A stretch of 38,851 bases of DNA from an uncultured Oscillibacter sp. Lineage in GTDB: Bacteria; Bacillota; Clostridia; Oscillospirales; Oscillospiraceae. A program made the position numbers and the translations under genes. The stretch is taken from NCBI GenBank assembly GCA_950097035.1, contig CATNDT010000006.1, positions 1 to 38,851 of the forward strand, in the 5' to 3' direction. Shown here piece after piece: positions 29,004-37,803 of this stretch; position 1 is the first letter of the stretch; every line of letters begins with the position of its first letter. The notes under the pieces were generated by a model. That model had not been told where the DNA came from and searched no databases. It saw only the letters and a program-made list of their open reading frames with translations.

Positions 29004-30512
29004 ATGAAGGAGCGAACATATCTCGCCATCGATCTGCGCAGTTTTTATGCATCCGTCGAATGCGTTGAGCGCGGCCTTAATCCCCTGACCACCAATCTTG
29101 TGGTAGCTGACCTGAGCCGGACAGAGAAGACCATCTGTCTGGCGGTCACGCCCTCCCTGAAGGCATGGGGTATCTCAGGCCGAGCCCGCCTGTTCGAGGT
29201 GGTGCAGCGGGTCAAGGAGGTCAATGCCCGGCGGCTGCAATCCGCACCGGGCCGGCAGTTCATCGGCGCCTCCTCTGACGATACCGAGTTGAAAACCAAC
29301 CCGAGCCTGGCAGTGGACTACATCGTGGCTCCGCCCCGGATGGCCCGCTACATGGATTGGAGCACCAGGGTCTACAACGTCTATTTGAAATACATTGCAC
29401 CCGAGGATATCCACAACTACAGCATCGACGAGGTGCTGATGGATGTGACCAATTATCTGGACACCTATAAACTCACCGCCCGTGAACTGGCCAGAAAGAT
29501 CATCCTGGATGTGCTGGAGACCACCGGCATCACTGCCACGGCGGGGATCGGTCCCAACCTGTATCTTTGCAAGGTTGCTATGGATATCATGGGCAAGCAT
29601 ATCAAACCGGATCAATATGGCGTTCGGATTGCCAAGCTGACCGAGATGTCCTACCGCCGCCTGTTTTGGGACCACCGGCCTCTCACGGACTTCTGGCGGG
29701 TGGGGGCTGGCTATGCCAGGAAGCTGGAGTGGTGCGGGCTGTATACGATGGGCGATATTGCCCGCTGCTCTCTGGAAAATGAGGACTTGCTCTATAAGCT
29801 GTTCGGTGTAAACGCGGAGCTGCTCATTGATCACGCCTGGGGCTGGGAGCCCTGCACAATGGCGGATATCAAGGCATATAAACCGGAGTCCAAGAGCATC
29901 GGTTCCGGCCAGGTCCTGCAATGTCCCTACAGTTATGAAAAGGCCCGGCTGGTGGTGAAGGAGATGGCGGATCAGCTGGCGCTGGATCTGGTGGACAAGG
30001 GTCTGGTTACCGATCAGCTGGTGCTGACGGTGGGCTATGACCGGGACAACCTTAACGACCCGGAACGAAGGAAAAAGTACCGTGGACAGGTCACAAAGGA
30101 TCGTTATGGCCGGGATGTCCCCAAGCACGCCCACGGCACCGCCAATTTGGAAGAATACACTGCCTCCACAAAACGCATCATCACCGCCGTATTGGAGCTG
30201 TTTGACCGTATCATTGACCGGGATTTACTGGTCCGCCGTTTTTACCTCACGGCCACCCGTGTTGAGGATGAAGAATCTGCCCCGGACAAAAAGGCGTTTG
30301 ACCAGATCGACCTTTTTACCGATTATGCCGCCAGGCAGGAGCAAGAATCGCAAGAGTCCGCTGAGCTGGAACGGGAGAAAAAGCTCCAACGTGCTATGCT
30401 GGACATTAAAAGGCGATATGGCAAAAACGCGATTCTCAAAGGCATGAATTTGGAAGAAGGGGCTACGGCCAAAGACCGCAACAACACCATTGGAGGGCAT
30501 CGCAGTGGGTAA
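29004..30512 (+). CDS. Y-family DNA polymerase (UmuC/DinB-like, mobile-element type)
   Basis: YLAIDLRSFYASVECVERGL; YSIDEVLMDVT; TATAGIGPNLYLCKVAMDIMGK. Confidence 0.93.
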   Translation: MKERTYLAIDLRSFYASVECVERGLNPLTTNLVVADLSRTEKTICLAVTPSLKAWGISGRARLFEVVQRVKEVNARRLQSAPGRQFIGASSDDTELKTNPSLAVDYIVAPPRMARYMDWSTRVYNVYLKYIAPEDIHNYSIDEVLMDVTNYLDTYKLTARELARKIILDVLETTGITATAGIGPNLYLCKVAMDIMGKHIKPDQYGVRIAKLTEMSYRRLFWDHRPLTDFWRVGAGYARKLEWCGLYTMGDIARCSLENEDLLYKLFGVNAELLIDHAWGWEPCTMADIKAYKPESKSIGSGQVLQCPYSYEKARLVVKEMADQLALDLVDKGLVTDQLVLTVGYDRDNLNDPERRKKYRGQVTKDRYGRDVPKHAHGTANLEEYTASTKRIITAVLELFDRIIDRDLLVRRFYLTATRVEDEESAPDKKAFDQIDLFTDYAARQEQESQESAELEREKKLQRAMLDIKRRYGKNAILKGMNLEEGATAKDRNNTIGGHRSG

Positions 30513-30900
30513 ATATGACGATATTATCAATTTGCCGCACCATGTATCCACTACCCGCCACCGTATGTCCATGTTAGAGCGTGCTGCTCAGTTCCAACCC
30601 TTTCGAGCCCTGGTTGGCTATGAGGACGCAGTCCATGAGACAGCCCGGCTGACTGATGAGCGTGCGGAGCTGACGGAGGATGAGAAGTCGCTTCTGGATA
30701 CAAAGCTGCAAGAGCTGGCGGGCAAAATCGGCAGTCAGCCTTGGGTAACGGTCACTTATTTTCGGCCGGACAAAAAGAAAGCCGGAGGTGAGTATGTTAC
30801 CACAACCGGCCAGCTCAAAAGAATTCATGATTTTGAGGGAGCTTTGCTCCTCGCAGGGGGAAAACGAATCCTGATTGAGGATATTCTGGACATACGGTAA
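30505..30900 (+). CDS. YolD-like protein
   Basis: MSMLERAAQFQPFRALVGYEDAVHETARLTDE; overlaps the polymerase stop; GTG start. Confidence 0.8.
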   Translation: MGKYDDIINLPHHVSTTRHRMSMLERAAQFQPFRALVGYEDAVHETARLTDERAELTEDEKSLLDTKLQELAGKIGSQPWVTVTYFRPDKKKAGGEYVTTTGQLKRIHDFEGALLLAGGKRILIEDILDIR

Positions 30901-30938
30901 GACCTAAACTCCCGGTTGGAAATCATAAAGGAGAAATC

Positions 30939-31895
30939 ATGCGAAAATTCAATATTCTGTCCAAAATTTATGGCTGTGTTTTCATCCTTTCCTTTTTGGC
31001 TTTGGCTGGCTGCTCTGGAGACTGCTTGGCAAATCGACCGCCGGTGGAGACGCAGGCATCCGAACAAACCGCACAGACACCGGTTGAGGAGCCTCTCCCG
31101 GCTGAAGCCCAAGCAGAAATCGTAGGGCCGGTAATAGAAGACGCAGATTGGGAGGATTCCTTTAATGGATTAAACGGTGCGGCTGTGATCTATGATCCGG
31201 CGGAAAATTGCTATCAAATCTACCAGCCGGAGTTGGCATCTACACGGCGTTCTCCCTGTTCTACTTTCAAGATCATATCCTCCTTGATCGCCTTGGAACA
31301 TGGGATAATTGACGCGGACGCTTCTCTACGCCCTTGGAGCGGAGAGACTTTCTGGAACACAGACTGGAATCGGGACATTGATTTTCCAGGTGCGTTCCGA
31401 ACCTCCTGCGTCTGGTATTTCCGAGAGGTCATTGATGAGATCGGGGCAGATACGATGCAGGCCGAGTTATCGAAGCTCCAATATGGCAACTGCGATATTT
31501 CCGATTGGGAGGGCCGACTGAATACGAACAACAGCAATCCTGCGCTGACCGGCTTCTGGATCGAATCTTCACTGCTCATTTCGCCAAAAGAACAGACGGA
31601 GGTCATGGAGCGTATCTTCGGGAACCATGCGGATCACCTTTCTGGAGTTCTTGACCAGATGAAAGCGGTCATGCTGCTCCCGGAACCAGGTGACGCAGAG
31701 TTCTCCATTTACGGAAAGACAGGCATGGGAAAGGCTTACGGGGTGGTTGTTGATGCCTGGTTTACAGGCTTTGCAGATACGGCCAGTAAACGTATATTCT
31801 TTTGTGTGTATTTAGGGGAGAGCGACGGCAAAAATGTATCCAGCATGCGGGCAAAGGAGATCGCAGTCACAATACTGTCTAATTATTTGCGGTAA
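30939..31895 (+). CDS. Class D (OXA-like) beta-lactamase, lipoprotein
   Basis: Lipobox SFLALAGC; PCSTFK (SxxK), TSCVWYFRE (SxV), LQYGNCDIS (YGN), YGKTGMGK (KTG). Confidence 0.85.
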   Translation: MRKFNILSKIYGCVFILSFLALAGCSGDCLANRPPVETQASEQTAQTPVEEPLPAEAQAEIVGPVIEDADWEDSFNGLNGAAVIYDPAENCYQIYQPELASTRRSPCSTFKIISSLIALEHGIIDADASLRPWSGETFWNTDWNRDIDFPGAFRTSCVWYFREVIDEIGADTMQAELSKLQYGNCDISDWEGRLNTNNSNPALTGFWIESSLLISPKEQTEVMERIFGNHADHLSGVLDQMKAVMLLPEPGDAEFSIYGKTGMGKAYGVVVDAWFTGFADTASKRIFFCVYLGESDGKNVSSMRAKEIAVTILSNYLR

Positions 31896-31915
31896 AAATG
31901 TCCACACCCCCTGTC

Positions 31916-32695
31916 CTACCGTCCACCCGCCTTTCCAAACAGCTCCGCTTTATGGGGCGGAGCCTTCACCTCCAGCAGATACCGCTCGTTGCCGCACTTG
32001 TAGAGGCAGACGCCCCGCTGGGGGTAGCGGATCAGCTCAAATTCGGACTCCTCCAGCTGGAGGTTGTCCATATAGAACCGCTTATCCACACTGCCGGCGT
32101 TGAAGAGGAACTGGTGGGTGGGGATGGCGAAGAGAGGCCGGGTCAGCTCCCGGATGCCGTCCACATCGAAGTCCTCCAGATTCTGACTGGCGAGGATGAG
32201 GGCGGATTCTTTCTTCCGCACCCGCTTGAGGGTGTTGCGGATATACTCAATGGTGGTCACGTTGGAGAGCCAGATGTACAGCTCATCCAGCGTGGCCACC
32301 GTGTTTCCCTCCGTCAGCAGCTTGTCGCTGAGGTAGGAGAGAACATTGAAGAGCACGGCGTCCTCGGCCGGAGTTGCCCGGGATGAGGACGCTGGCGGTG
32401 GTCTTGTCTTCTGCTCTCCGGTCCAAATCTACAATAATATTAGAGCCGTAGCGGTCCCTGCCAATGTAGAAGCCGTTGGGATCGTTTTTGTCGGAGTAAT
32501 TGAACGGGAACAGATTCGCCACCGATAAGGCCGGGAGGACACGCTCGTACAGGGAGCCGAAGACGTTACTGCCCGCCGGGGTGGAGGCGAGAAAGCCCTC
32601 CCGCTGGCGCAGGAGGACGCGGTCGGCACTCAGTTTGGAACGGGTCAGCTCAGCGGTCATATCGTCCCGGAGGGCGCGGAGGCCGTCCGTATTCA
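31916..32695 (-). pseudogene. VirB4/TraE-like conjugation ATPase remnant deleted at Walker A
   Basis: NGFYIGRDRYGSNIIVDLDRRAEDKTTASVLIPGNSG fused, with a frame change, to AEDAVLFNVLSYLSDKL...VATLDELYIWLSN...ALILASQNLEDF. Confidence 0.75.
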
Positions 32696-33065
32696 ATGGC
32701 TTATTGGTTGGGATGACTTTGAGACTGAGGACGATGAAAACGAATATGAGCGGCAACAATTGCAGCAGGCGGGTATAATGGAGCAGGAAATGATGAAAAA
32801 GATTGCCCGCCAAGCCGGGTATGAACTTAGTTATCGAGGTTCTCCAATAGGCAGTGAAAATTATATTCTATCAAGTAGTTCCGGCGAAACAGTAGGGCTT
32901 ACTATATCAGAGTACTTGGACTTTTGGTATGATTTTATGGATTATGCGGTCTTCCGGCTCAAATGGACAATTGAGACAAAATGTAACCGCAATAAAGTTA
33001 CAATAGATATGGTTGCTCGGCTTGCCGCCTGCAAAACCTTGATAGCTCTGGAGTTTTTTAACTGA
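32691..33065 (+). pseudogene. 5'-truncated hypothetical ICE-type gene
   Basis: Open plus frame IQWLIGWDDFETEDDENEYERQQLQQAGIMEQEMMKKIARQAGYELSYRGSPIGSENYILSSSSGE...; no start at the junction. Confidence 0.4.
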
Positions 33066-33070
33066 TATGC

Positions 33071-33105
33071 AGCAGCCCGAAAATCCAATAGATTTCCGGG
33101 CTGCT
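33071..33105. terminator. 15-bp stem hairpin agcagcccgaaaatc-caata-gatttccgggctgct
   Basis: One mismatch; at the boundary between ICE remnants and the SSS locus. Confidence 0.5.
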
Positions 33106-33356
33106 GGGACGCCGTGAAGAATTCAGTTCCCGACTTTCCAGTTCACAGCCTGTCTGAGAGGGCGGAGCAGGCCTTTTCGGGTTTGTTTGATGGTATTCGC
33201 TCGAAAGTCAAAAATTCTTTGGCGCTGTTCTTGCCGCCGTTTCCGCTCGCATATTTTCTGTTTTGAGCTGACATACGAAGCAAAATGTATCAGTGCCGGT
33301 GATATTGCCGTTGTTCCGCAAAATTTTTATGCACACCGATGACATTTTTATTGAGC

Positions 33357-34856
33357 TTACAGATCCAGCACAGCCTTGCTGGCGGCGTTCAGCTCCTGCT
33401 TTGGCGTGATCAGGGAGACAACAACCGTCAGAGTAATGGCAATGGCGGTAGTGACGAAATATCCGTACAAGGAGGAGAAAGGCGCAGGATAAGTGAAAGA
33501 TGTGACCAGCGGCAGGATGTTGAAAATCACGGAGTAAGCAAGTCCCACCATGACGCCTTTCTCGTTGCAGCGCTCCCACAGAAGACCCACGATGAACACA
33601 GGAAAAGTGCCGCTGACCAGTGTGCCCCAGCCGAAAGTGCCCAGGATGCCTACCAGCTCCGAACTGAAAACGGAGACCACGATGGCCACGATGCCCAGGA
33701 TGACCATGAACACTCTGGAGACGGAAATCTGCTTTTCAGGCGCAATCTTGATACCCAATGCGCTGGGCAGATCCTTGGACAGCAGCGTGGAGGAGGAGGT
33801 CAGGAACATACTGGCGGAGGACAGAGCTGCGGCCAGAATCGCAGAGTAGGCCAGCAGCTGGGCCCAGAGGCCGCAGTACCCGGAGAAAGCATAGATGGCG
33901 TCATCAGCAGAGGCCAGGGGATCGATGGCGCCGGTAGCGACCAGATAGAGGGCACCGTAGGCGATGACCACGCACACAAAGCTGACGATGGCGTGGGTGA
34001 CGCCGGTGACCAGGCCGGTCTTGGGAAGGTCGCGGGGGTCTTTCACAGCATACATCCGGGTGAGAACTTGGGGCTGGCCCACACAGCCCAGCAGAGGAAT
34101 CAGCATCCAAGTCAGACTCGTGCTGCCAGGGAGCTTACCCCAGGCGTTGAGGAAGTCGGGACCCAGCGCCTTGGTGACGCCGTTTGCGCCGACGACTTCA
34201 GGATTGGCAGCTACGGCCTCCAGCACGTTGCCGAAACCTCCGGTGACGGCGAAGAAAGCGATGGTCAGCACTACGCCGGCCACAACCATGACGGCGCCCT
34301 GGAATGCCTGAGAGAGCAGACCGCCCACCTCACCGGAGAGGGCGGTGTAAACCGTCAACAGACCGAAGACGACAATACCGGCCACAATGGGGGGAATATC
34401 GATCAGGTTGGCGACCAGTGCGGTACCGGCGGCAATCTGTGCCGCCAGGTAGCCCACGCAGCCCAGGCAGATGATGATAGACATCAGCGCTTTAATAATG
34501 CGGTTGTGGTTGAAGCGGACGTCGCAGATGTCGCCGAGGCTGGAGATTTCAGCTACTTCAGCCATAGCGCGGACTTTTTTGCCCAGGATGATGTAGCTGG
34601 CGGCAAAGGCGCTGCTGCCCAGCATCCAGAAAGCCATGGCGTTGCCGGTGTTATAGATGAGGCCGGGGACGCCCACCAGGGCGAAAGCCGAGGCGACGCC
34701 AGCCATACTGGACAGGCCCACAGCAAGGGGACCAAACATAGCGGTACCGCCAAAGTAGGCCTGCGCGGTGTTTGCCTTCTTTTTGGACCAAAGTCCGATG
34801 GCAAAAGAGACGCCAATCATCAGGACGCAAAACAGTATAATTAGAGCAGTATCCAT
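33357..34856 (-). CDS. Sodium:solute symporter (SSS family)
   Basis: About 13 TM segments; GLSSMAGVASAFALVGVPGLIYNTGNAM; SAILAAALSSASMFLTSSSTLLSKDL. Confidence 0.9.
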   Translation of the reverse strand: MDTALIILFCVLMIGVSFAIGLWSKKKANTAQAYFGGTAMFGPLAVGLSSMAGVASAFALVGVPGLIYNTGNAMAFWMLGSSAFAASYIILGKKVRAMAEVAEISSLGDICDVRFNHNRIIKALMSIIICLGCVGYLAAQIAAGTALVANLIDIPPIVAGIVVFGLLTVYTALSGEVGGLLSQAFQGAVMVVAGVVLTIAFFAVTGGFGNVLEAVAANPEVVGANGVTKALGPDFLNAWGKLPGSTSLTWMLIPLLGCVGQPQVLTRMYAVKDPRDLPKTGLVTGVTHAIVSFVCVVIAYGALYLVATGAIDPLASADDAIYAFSGYCGLWAQLLAYSAILAAALSSASMFLTSSSTLLSKDLPSALGIKIAPEKQISVSRVFMVILGIVAIVVSVFSSELVGILGTFGWGTLVSGTFPVFIVGLLWERCNEKGVMVGLAYSVIFNILPLVTSFTYPAPFSSLYGYFVTTAIAITLTVVVSLITPKQELNAASKAVLDL

Positions 34857-35300
34857 TTATTTTCCCTCCTTGATTTTTTTGGCCTCTTCGCAGAACTCAT
34901 CCCAGTCTTTCTGAGAGAGCCACTCGTTCTGGAGCAGATAGTAGCCCAGGCTGATGGTCAGCAGGCCGCCCAGCCAGTACCCGATGATCACCGGGGCAAA
35001 GGATGGATGCATGCCGAAGACAGTAAAGCTAGGCAGAACACCGGCAAAAGTGTCGGCGTAATAGCCGCAGAGGATGAAAGAGACGATGAAGAGAATTGCC
35101 CAGACCAGAAGGGGATAGATCAGAAATTTCTTGGAGACAACGCCCTTTTTGGCAACGCCGAGCATGAAGTGCAGTCCCATCAGAGGAACGGACAAAACCA
35201 TGCCCACGACGAAGTGGCCTGTGCTGGCAAGCACTAAAAGAACAATCCACAGGGCGGAAATCAGCAGCATGATCGGGGTTTTCAAATTTGAAATGTTCAT
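34857..35300 (-). CDS. Small membrane protein, SSS partner (hypothetical)
   Basis: Immediately upstream of and abutting the SSS gene; several TM segments. Confidence 0.6.
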   Translation of the reverse strand: MNISNLKTPIMLLISALWIVLLVLASTGHFVVGMVLSVPLMGLHFMLGVAKKGVVSKKFLIYPLLVWAILFIVSFILCGYYADTFAGVLPSFTVFGMHPSFAPVIIGYWLGGLLTISLGYYLLQNEWLSQKDWDEFCEEAKKIKEGK

Positions 35301-35325
35301 AACGTTCTCCTCTCTCTGTTATTTT

Positions 35326-36660
35326 TTACCAGATGGCGTTTTTCTCAGCTTCTTCGCGGAGCCAGTCTCTGAAATCGGGGTGCGCAATAGAGATGAGGGC
35401 CTCCACCCGCCGCTTTACATTCAGACCGCGCAGCCAGGCGATGCCGTACTCTGTCACAACGTAGTCCACATCGTTTCGGGAGGTGGTCACCACTGCTCCC
35501 CGGGCCAGGAAAGGCACAATTTTGGAGCGCAGTTCCTCCTTGCCGTCCGTGGCCTTCACCGTATAGGTGGAGTGCATGGCGATGATGGACTTGCCGCCCG
35601 GGGACATCTGGGCGCCCTGCACCGTCTCCGCCTGTCCGCCGGAACCGGAGAACTGGGTGTGGCCCACGGTCTCAGAGGCGCACTGACCGGTCAGATCAAC
35701 TTCGAGAGTGGCGTTGATGGAGACGAATTTGTTGTTTTTTCCAATAGTGTAGGGATCATTGGTAAAGGTGCAGGATTTGAACAGCACAGAGGGATTATTG
35801 TGCAGGTAGTCATAGAGACGCTGACTGCCCATGGTGAAAGAGCAGACGGAGTAGCCGTTGTAAAATCCCTTTTGTGAGTTGTCCACAGCACCGCACTCAA
35901 TGAGGTCTACCATGGTCTCCGTGAACATCTCCGTGTGGATGCCCAGGTGCTTTTTGGTTTTCAGCTCGTTGGCCACGGCGTTGGGAATGTTTCCGATGCC
36001 CAGCTGGATGGTGGAACCGTCCTCCACCAGTGAGGCCACGTACTTGCCGATCTGCGCGTCTACGTCCGTATAGGGGGCGGGCTGGACGGCGGGAATCGGA
36101 CGGTCGGACTCCACCAGCGCACCCACCTCGGAAATGTGGATCATGGTGTCGCCAAAGGTGCGGGGGAAGTTGGGGTTGACCTCCAGCAGGACGAAAGCGC
36201 CCTTGTTGACCAGGTCGCGCTCGTAGATGGCGCTGATGGACAATGACATATAGCCGTGCTCGTCCATGGGAGCCACCGTAGCCATGACCACCGGGCGGCG
36301 GCCCTCATGCGCGGCACGGTAAAAGGCTTTGCTCAACGCGGTGGTAGAGTGCTGGGGGATGTCGCTGACCAGCCGTTCTTTCTGGGCTTTCCGCAGATTC
36401 GCGTTAAAGAACCAGCCGTTGTGGAAGAAGATTCCCTCCATCTCGGGGTCGTGGAACACCGGATAGTTCTGGATCGGCAGGCAGGTCTGCAGGACAACAT
36501 TCTTGACGCCGGTATTTTTCAGATGTTGCATATGGGAGAGAATTGCAGCCGGCTCCGCCGCCGCCTGGGCAACAAAAATGTAGTCGTTGTCTTGAATCAG
36601 TTCCAATAGTTTCTCTGGGGACATCTTTTTTTCCTGGTATTGCTCCTGAAATGTTTTCAT
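35326..36660 (-). CDS. Acetyl-CoA hydrolase/4-hydroxybutyrate (butyrate) CoA-transferase-like
   Basis: GIGNIPNAVANELKTKKHLGIHTEMFTETMVDLIE; GSGGQAETVQGAQMSPGGKSIIAMHST; VVTTSRNDVDYVVTEYGIAWLRG. Confidence 0.92.
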   Translation of the reverse strand: MKTFQEQYQEKKMSPEKLLELIQDNDYIFVAQAAAEPAAILSHMQHLKNTGVKNVVLQTCLPIQNYPVFHDPEMEGIFFHNGWFFNANLRKAQKERLVSDIPQHSTTALSKAFYRAAHEGRRPVVMATVAPMDEHGYMSLSISAIYERDLVNKGAFVLLEVNPNFPRTFGDTMIHISEVGALVESDRPIPAVQPAPYTDVDAQIGKYVASLVEDGSTIQLGIGNIPNAVANELKTKKHLGIHTEMFTETMVDLIECGAVDNSQKGFYNGYSVCSFTMGSQRLYDYLHNNPSVLFKSCTFTNDPYTIGKNNKFVSINATLEVDLTGQCASETVGHTQFSGSGGQAETVQGAQMSPGGKSIIAMHSTYTVKATDGKEELRSKIVPFLARGAVVTTSRNDVDYVVTEYGIAWLRGLNVKRRVEALISIAHPDFRDWLREEAEKNAIW

Positions 36661-36803
36661 AAAGTATCAGTTCTCCTTCTCAGTCTATATTTTACCTGGT
36701 AATGGGGTTCTGACCGTGCGAGTTAAAACGACTTCCCCGACCATTCCCAAACCTAATTTACCGAAGTACTGATCAGAAGTAAAATATCGGTTTTTCATCA
36801 GTT

Positions 36804-36818
36804 ATGAATTCAATTCAT
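36804..36818. promoter_or_regulatory. Candidate LysR operator ATGAATTCAATTCAT
   Basis: Perfect 7-bp arms about one centre base between lysR and the CoA-transferase. Confidence 0.5.
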
Positions 36819-36890
36819 GATAACGACAAAAATGGATAAAAACAGTTAAAAAACTTTGTCTATAATTGATAAATATATTTTGCGCAAACA

Positions 36891-36924
36891 AACAGCGGGA
36901 TGGTTTTGGGACCATCCCACTGTT
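36891..36924 (-). terminator. Hairpin aacagcgggatggt...accatcccactgtt downstream of lysR
   Basis: 14-bp arms with one mismatch, followed by TTGTTTG on minus. Confidence 0.65.
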
Positions 36925-36927
36925 GTC

Positions 36928-37803
36928 TTATACCTCATTGCACAGCGCTAAAAAGCGCTGCATGGGCGGTGTTAAAAATTTGTCTTTCCGGTAGGCGATT
37001 GAGAGGACCCAATGTGCCTCCGGATTCTTCAAATGAATTTGCCGAATGTTGGCGCAATCTCGCTTAGCCAGAAGCGGTGTTGGAAAAAAGGTGATTCCCT
37101 GGTTGTCACTTGTCATCTCGAAGATCAAATCCCACTGGGAGCTCTTGAAAGTGATGTTCGGTGTGAAGCCCGCCTCCTTGCACAGTGAGAGAATGATGTC
37201 GTGATAGATAAAATCAGAGGACATCATCAAAAATTTTTCATTCCGTAACTCGGAAAAGGATACGTATTTCCGGGCCGCGAGGGGGTGGGCCTTTGATACG
37301 GTCAGAACAATTTCAGCCCGGTATACCGGCTTGGATATATACTGGGAATTTGAAAAGGGCTCCAGCACAGCGCCCATATCCAGTCGGTTCATGTCCATCT
37401 CTTTCAGGAGAGTTTTAGAGGGAACCTCCAGGATATTCAGATCCACATTGGAATACCGCTCTCTGTATTCACGGATCTTGGAATAGAAATAAACGGTGCC
37501 AGATGTGGGAGGAATGCCGATGTTCAGTGAACCGCTCATGTCGTGCAGGCGCTGGTGAAGCTCACGGGTCTGCATATTGAAAAAATCGAGAATTTTCCTG
37601 GCGTATTCATAGAAGAGCTCCCCCTCGGGCGTCAGCAGAAAGTCTTTGGAGCTGCGGTCAATCAACTCTGTTTCAAATTCCTGCTCCAGTGCACGGACAC
37701 TTTTGCTCAGCGCAGATTGGCTGACAAAGAGACTTTCGGTCGCACGAGTAAAGCTCTTCTGGCAGACAATTTCAACATAATATTGTAGCTGGTTGATTGT
37801 CAT
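36928..37803 (-). CDS. LysR-family transcriptional regulator
   Basis: MTINQLQYYVEIVCQKSFTRATESLFVSQSALSKSVRALEQEFETELIDRSSKDFLLTPEG. Confidence 0.94.
   Translation of the reverse strand: MTINQLQYYVEIVCQKSFTRATESLFVSQSALSKSVRALEQEFETELIDRSSKDFLLTPEGELFYEYARKILDFFNMQTRELHQRLHDMSGSLNIGIPPTSGTVYFYSKIREYRERYSNVDLNILEVPSKTLLKEMDMNRLDMGAVLEPFSNSQYISKPVYRAEIVLTVSKAHPLAARKYVSFSELRNEKFLMMSSDFIYHDIILSLCKEAGFTPNITFKSSQWDLIFEMTSDNQGITFFPTPLLAKRDCANIRQIHLKNPEAHWVLSIAYRKDKFLTPPMQRFLALCNEV

Noticed and set aside
29014-29030. LexA/SOS-box-like CGAACATAT at the polymerase start
   Set aside because: Only a half-site is present and it lies within the coding start.
33339-34844. 501-aa plus-strand ORF
   Set aside because: Antisense to the SSS symporter; Gln/Asp/Gly/His-rich shadow composition.
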